NCBI GenBank assembly: GCA_946184255.1
Contig: CAMHFA010000045.1
Span: 1 to 7,744 of the forward strand
Direction: 5' to 3'
DNA from: an uncultured Bacteroidales bacterium
GTDB taxonomy: Bacteria; Bacteroidota; Bacteroidia; Bacteroidales; UBA932
DNA: 7,744 nt
Shown here piece by piece: positions 6,652-7,744 of this stretch. Each line of letters opens with the position of its first letter. Within the stretch, counting starts at the first letter, position 1. Below the pieces are notes generated by a model. That model saw only the letters and a list, made by a program, of their open reading frames with translations, had not been told where the DNA came from and searched no databases. Position numbers and translations under genes: made by a program.

Positions 6652-7744
6652 AAATCGGCAAGGTCTTCTGACGAAGCCAGGAAGCAATGTCGGAAGAAAG
6701 GTGTGGTGAAAGAGTTCGGAAAACTCTTTCATTATAATCGTTGAGCCATTTTATCTCTGAATCGTCAAGAAGGGTCCTGACAATTATAGATGTGTCGAAG
6801 TGGCAGAGGGTTAAAGTCTCGAACCTTAGCCATCGTCCGAAATCATTTTCCCCTGCATCCACGCAGAGGATAAGGTTTTCGTGACGCACGCCATGCTGGC
6901 TCTCCCTGTATATTCCCGGTTCATCGGATGTTATCATTCCCGGCAGCAATGGCTGGCGGTTGAAATTCTGACGGATGTCCTGTGGACCTTCATGAACATT
7001 CAGATAGAACCCGACCCCATGGCCTGTCCCATGGCCGAAATTCCTCTTGGTACTCCATAGCGGTTCCCTTGCAAGGACATCTATCTGGCAACCCGCCGTC
7101 CCTTTCGGAAAGACCGCCTTGGCCAATGCGATGTTGCCCTTCAGGACCAGGGTATAGTCTTCCTTTTCAAGAGGAGTACAGGGGCCCATGGGAACTGTCC
7201 TTGTAATGTCGGTGGTTCCGAAAAGATACTGTCCTCCCGAATCACAGAGATACAGTCCGTTGGCGTAAATCTCGGCAGAATCCTCTTCCGGAGTCACATA
7301 ATGCGGCAAGGCTGCATTTGCGCCATAAGCGGATATGGTTTCAAAACTCTCTCCCCTGAAGCCTTCTATTTCGCTCCGGAATTCGTGAAGCTTGACCGAG
7401 CACTCATATTCATTGAGAGGCTCTCCAGCCTCAACCATCTTTTCGAGCCAATAAAGGAAACGCTCCATGGCGACCCCGTCTTCCAGGTGGGCTTCCTTCA
7501 TGCCAGCGATTTCCACTTCATTCTTTACGGCCTTCCGTTGAGCCACAGGAGACTTCCCCGTTTTTACGTTATCTTGGAGGGTGTTCTCCTTCAAAATCCC
7601 ATAAAGGTCATAATTGAGGGTTGCCGGATCGACGAAAAGTTTATGAATATATTCGTCGTCAACCATTCCGGCTAGGGCCATCCCGATGTCTGAATAATCC
7701 TGGATGTTCACTCCGTCTGAGGTCAGTTCATAGAAACTGTCCTG
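6650..7744 (-). CDS. Xaa-Pro aminopeptidase (aminopeptidase P, M24B), N-terminus outside window
   Basis: This enzyme removes the N-terminal residue from peptides with proline in second position, using a two-metal (usually Mn) centre. The frame is open through the right edge (reading QDSFYELTSDG before the GTG at 7709-7711), so that GTG is an internal Val and the gene is cut; 364 residues are visible. They cover the end of the second creatinase-like domain (LFVDPATLNYDLYGIL), the pita-bread catalytic domain from about KNEVEIAGMKEAH, and a C-terminal M24_C extension ending YNERVFRTLSPHL...WLRQKTLPI. All five metal ligands are present: Asp at 7241-7243 (CDSGG), Asp at 7208-7210 (TTDITRT), His at 7019-7021 (GTGHGVG), Glu at 6920-6922 (DEPGIY) and Glu at 6878-6880 (RHENL). 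The C-terminal domain marks the long, three-domain type of about 590-600 residues, so roughly 230 residues are missing. It is convergent with the lipoprotein gene, 13 bases apart, and has no obvious functional link to it. Confidence 0.95.
   Translation of the reverse strand, partial: QDSFYELTSDGVNIQDYSDIGMALAGMVDDEYIHKLFVDPATLNYDLYGILKENTLQDNVKTGKSPVAQRKAVKNEVEIAGMKEAHLEDGVAMERFLYWLEKMVEAGEPLNEYECSVKLHEFRSEIEGFRGESFETISAYGANAALPHYVTPEEDSAEIYANGLYLCDSGGQYLFGTTDITRTVPMGPCTPLEKEDYTLVLKGNIALAKAVFPKGTAGCQIDVLAREPLWSTKRNFGHGTGHGVGFYLNVHEGPQDIRQNFNRQPLLPGMITSDEPGIYRESQHGVRHENLILCVDAGENDFGRWLRFETLTLCHFDTSIIVRTLLDDSEIKWLNDYNERVFRTLSPHLSSDIASWLRQKTLPI

Noticed and set aside
7301..7675. Plus-strand open frame of 124 codons opposite the aminopeptidase gene
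   Set aside because: The minus-strand frame carries recognisable aminopeptidase P sequence and all metal ligands, so this is an antisense shadow.

Overview
The window looks like an ordinary chromosomal segment of a Bacteroidota bacterium, most likely Bacteroidales. The signs are a MutS with the GPNMAGKS form of Walker A, a long YfhO protein of the Bacteroidota type, a lipoprotein that resembles the DUF4923 family, a three-domain type aminopeptidase P, and AT-rich, Shine-Dalgarno-poor gene starts in an otherwise roughly 50% GC sequence. The genus cannot be named from this sequence. I see no insertion sequence, CRISPR array, tRNA or rRNA, and coding density is near-complete, with no non-coding stretch longer than about 25 bases.

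Layout: (1) 1-1688 (+) is the C-terminal two thirds of the mismatch repair ATPase MutS, cut by the left edge. (2) 1713-3017 (+) is a cytoplasmic GT4-like glycosyltransferase. It overlaps by four bases (ATGA) with (3) 3014-5596 (+), a polytopic YfhO-family membrane protein of the GT-C type. (4) 5621-5983 (+) is a small soluble protein with one textbook EF-hand calcium loop followed by LEA-like 22-residue (2 x 11) helical repeats. It is followed two bases later by (5) 5986-6636 (+), a DUF4923-like lipoprotein preceded by a strong Shine-Dalgarno sequence. (6) 6650-7744 (-) is the C-terminal part of an Xaa-Pro aminopeptidase (M24B), convergent with the rest and cut by the right edge. A short palindrome lies between the two convergent genes.

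How they fit: the GT4/YfhO pair is very probably co-translated and suggests a two-step glycan job at the inner membrane, with a sugar transferred in the cytoplasm and a lipid-linked sugar used on the periplasmic face. The substrate is unknown. The EF-hand/LEA-like protein and the lipoprotein form a second tight pair. MutS and aminopeptidase P are housekeeping neighbours.

The part least explained by known biology is the small EF-hand plus 11-mer-repeat protein. Its two perfect protein repeats differ by ten base changes, all synonymous, so the repeat sequence has been kept by selection. Everything else looks conventional, and I do not see a clear new multi-gene defence or mobile system here.
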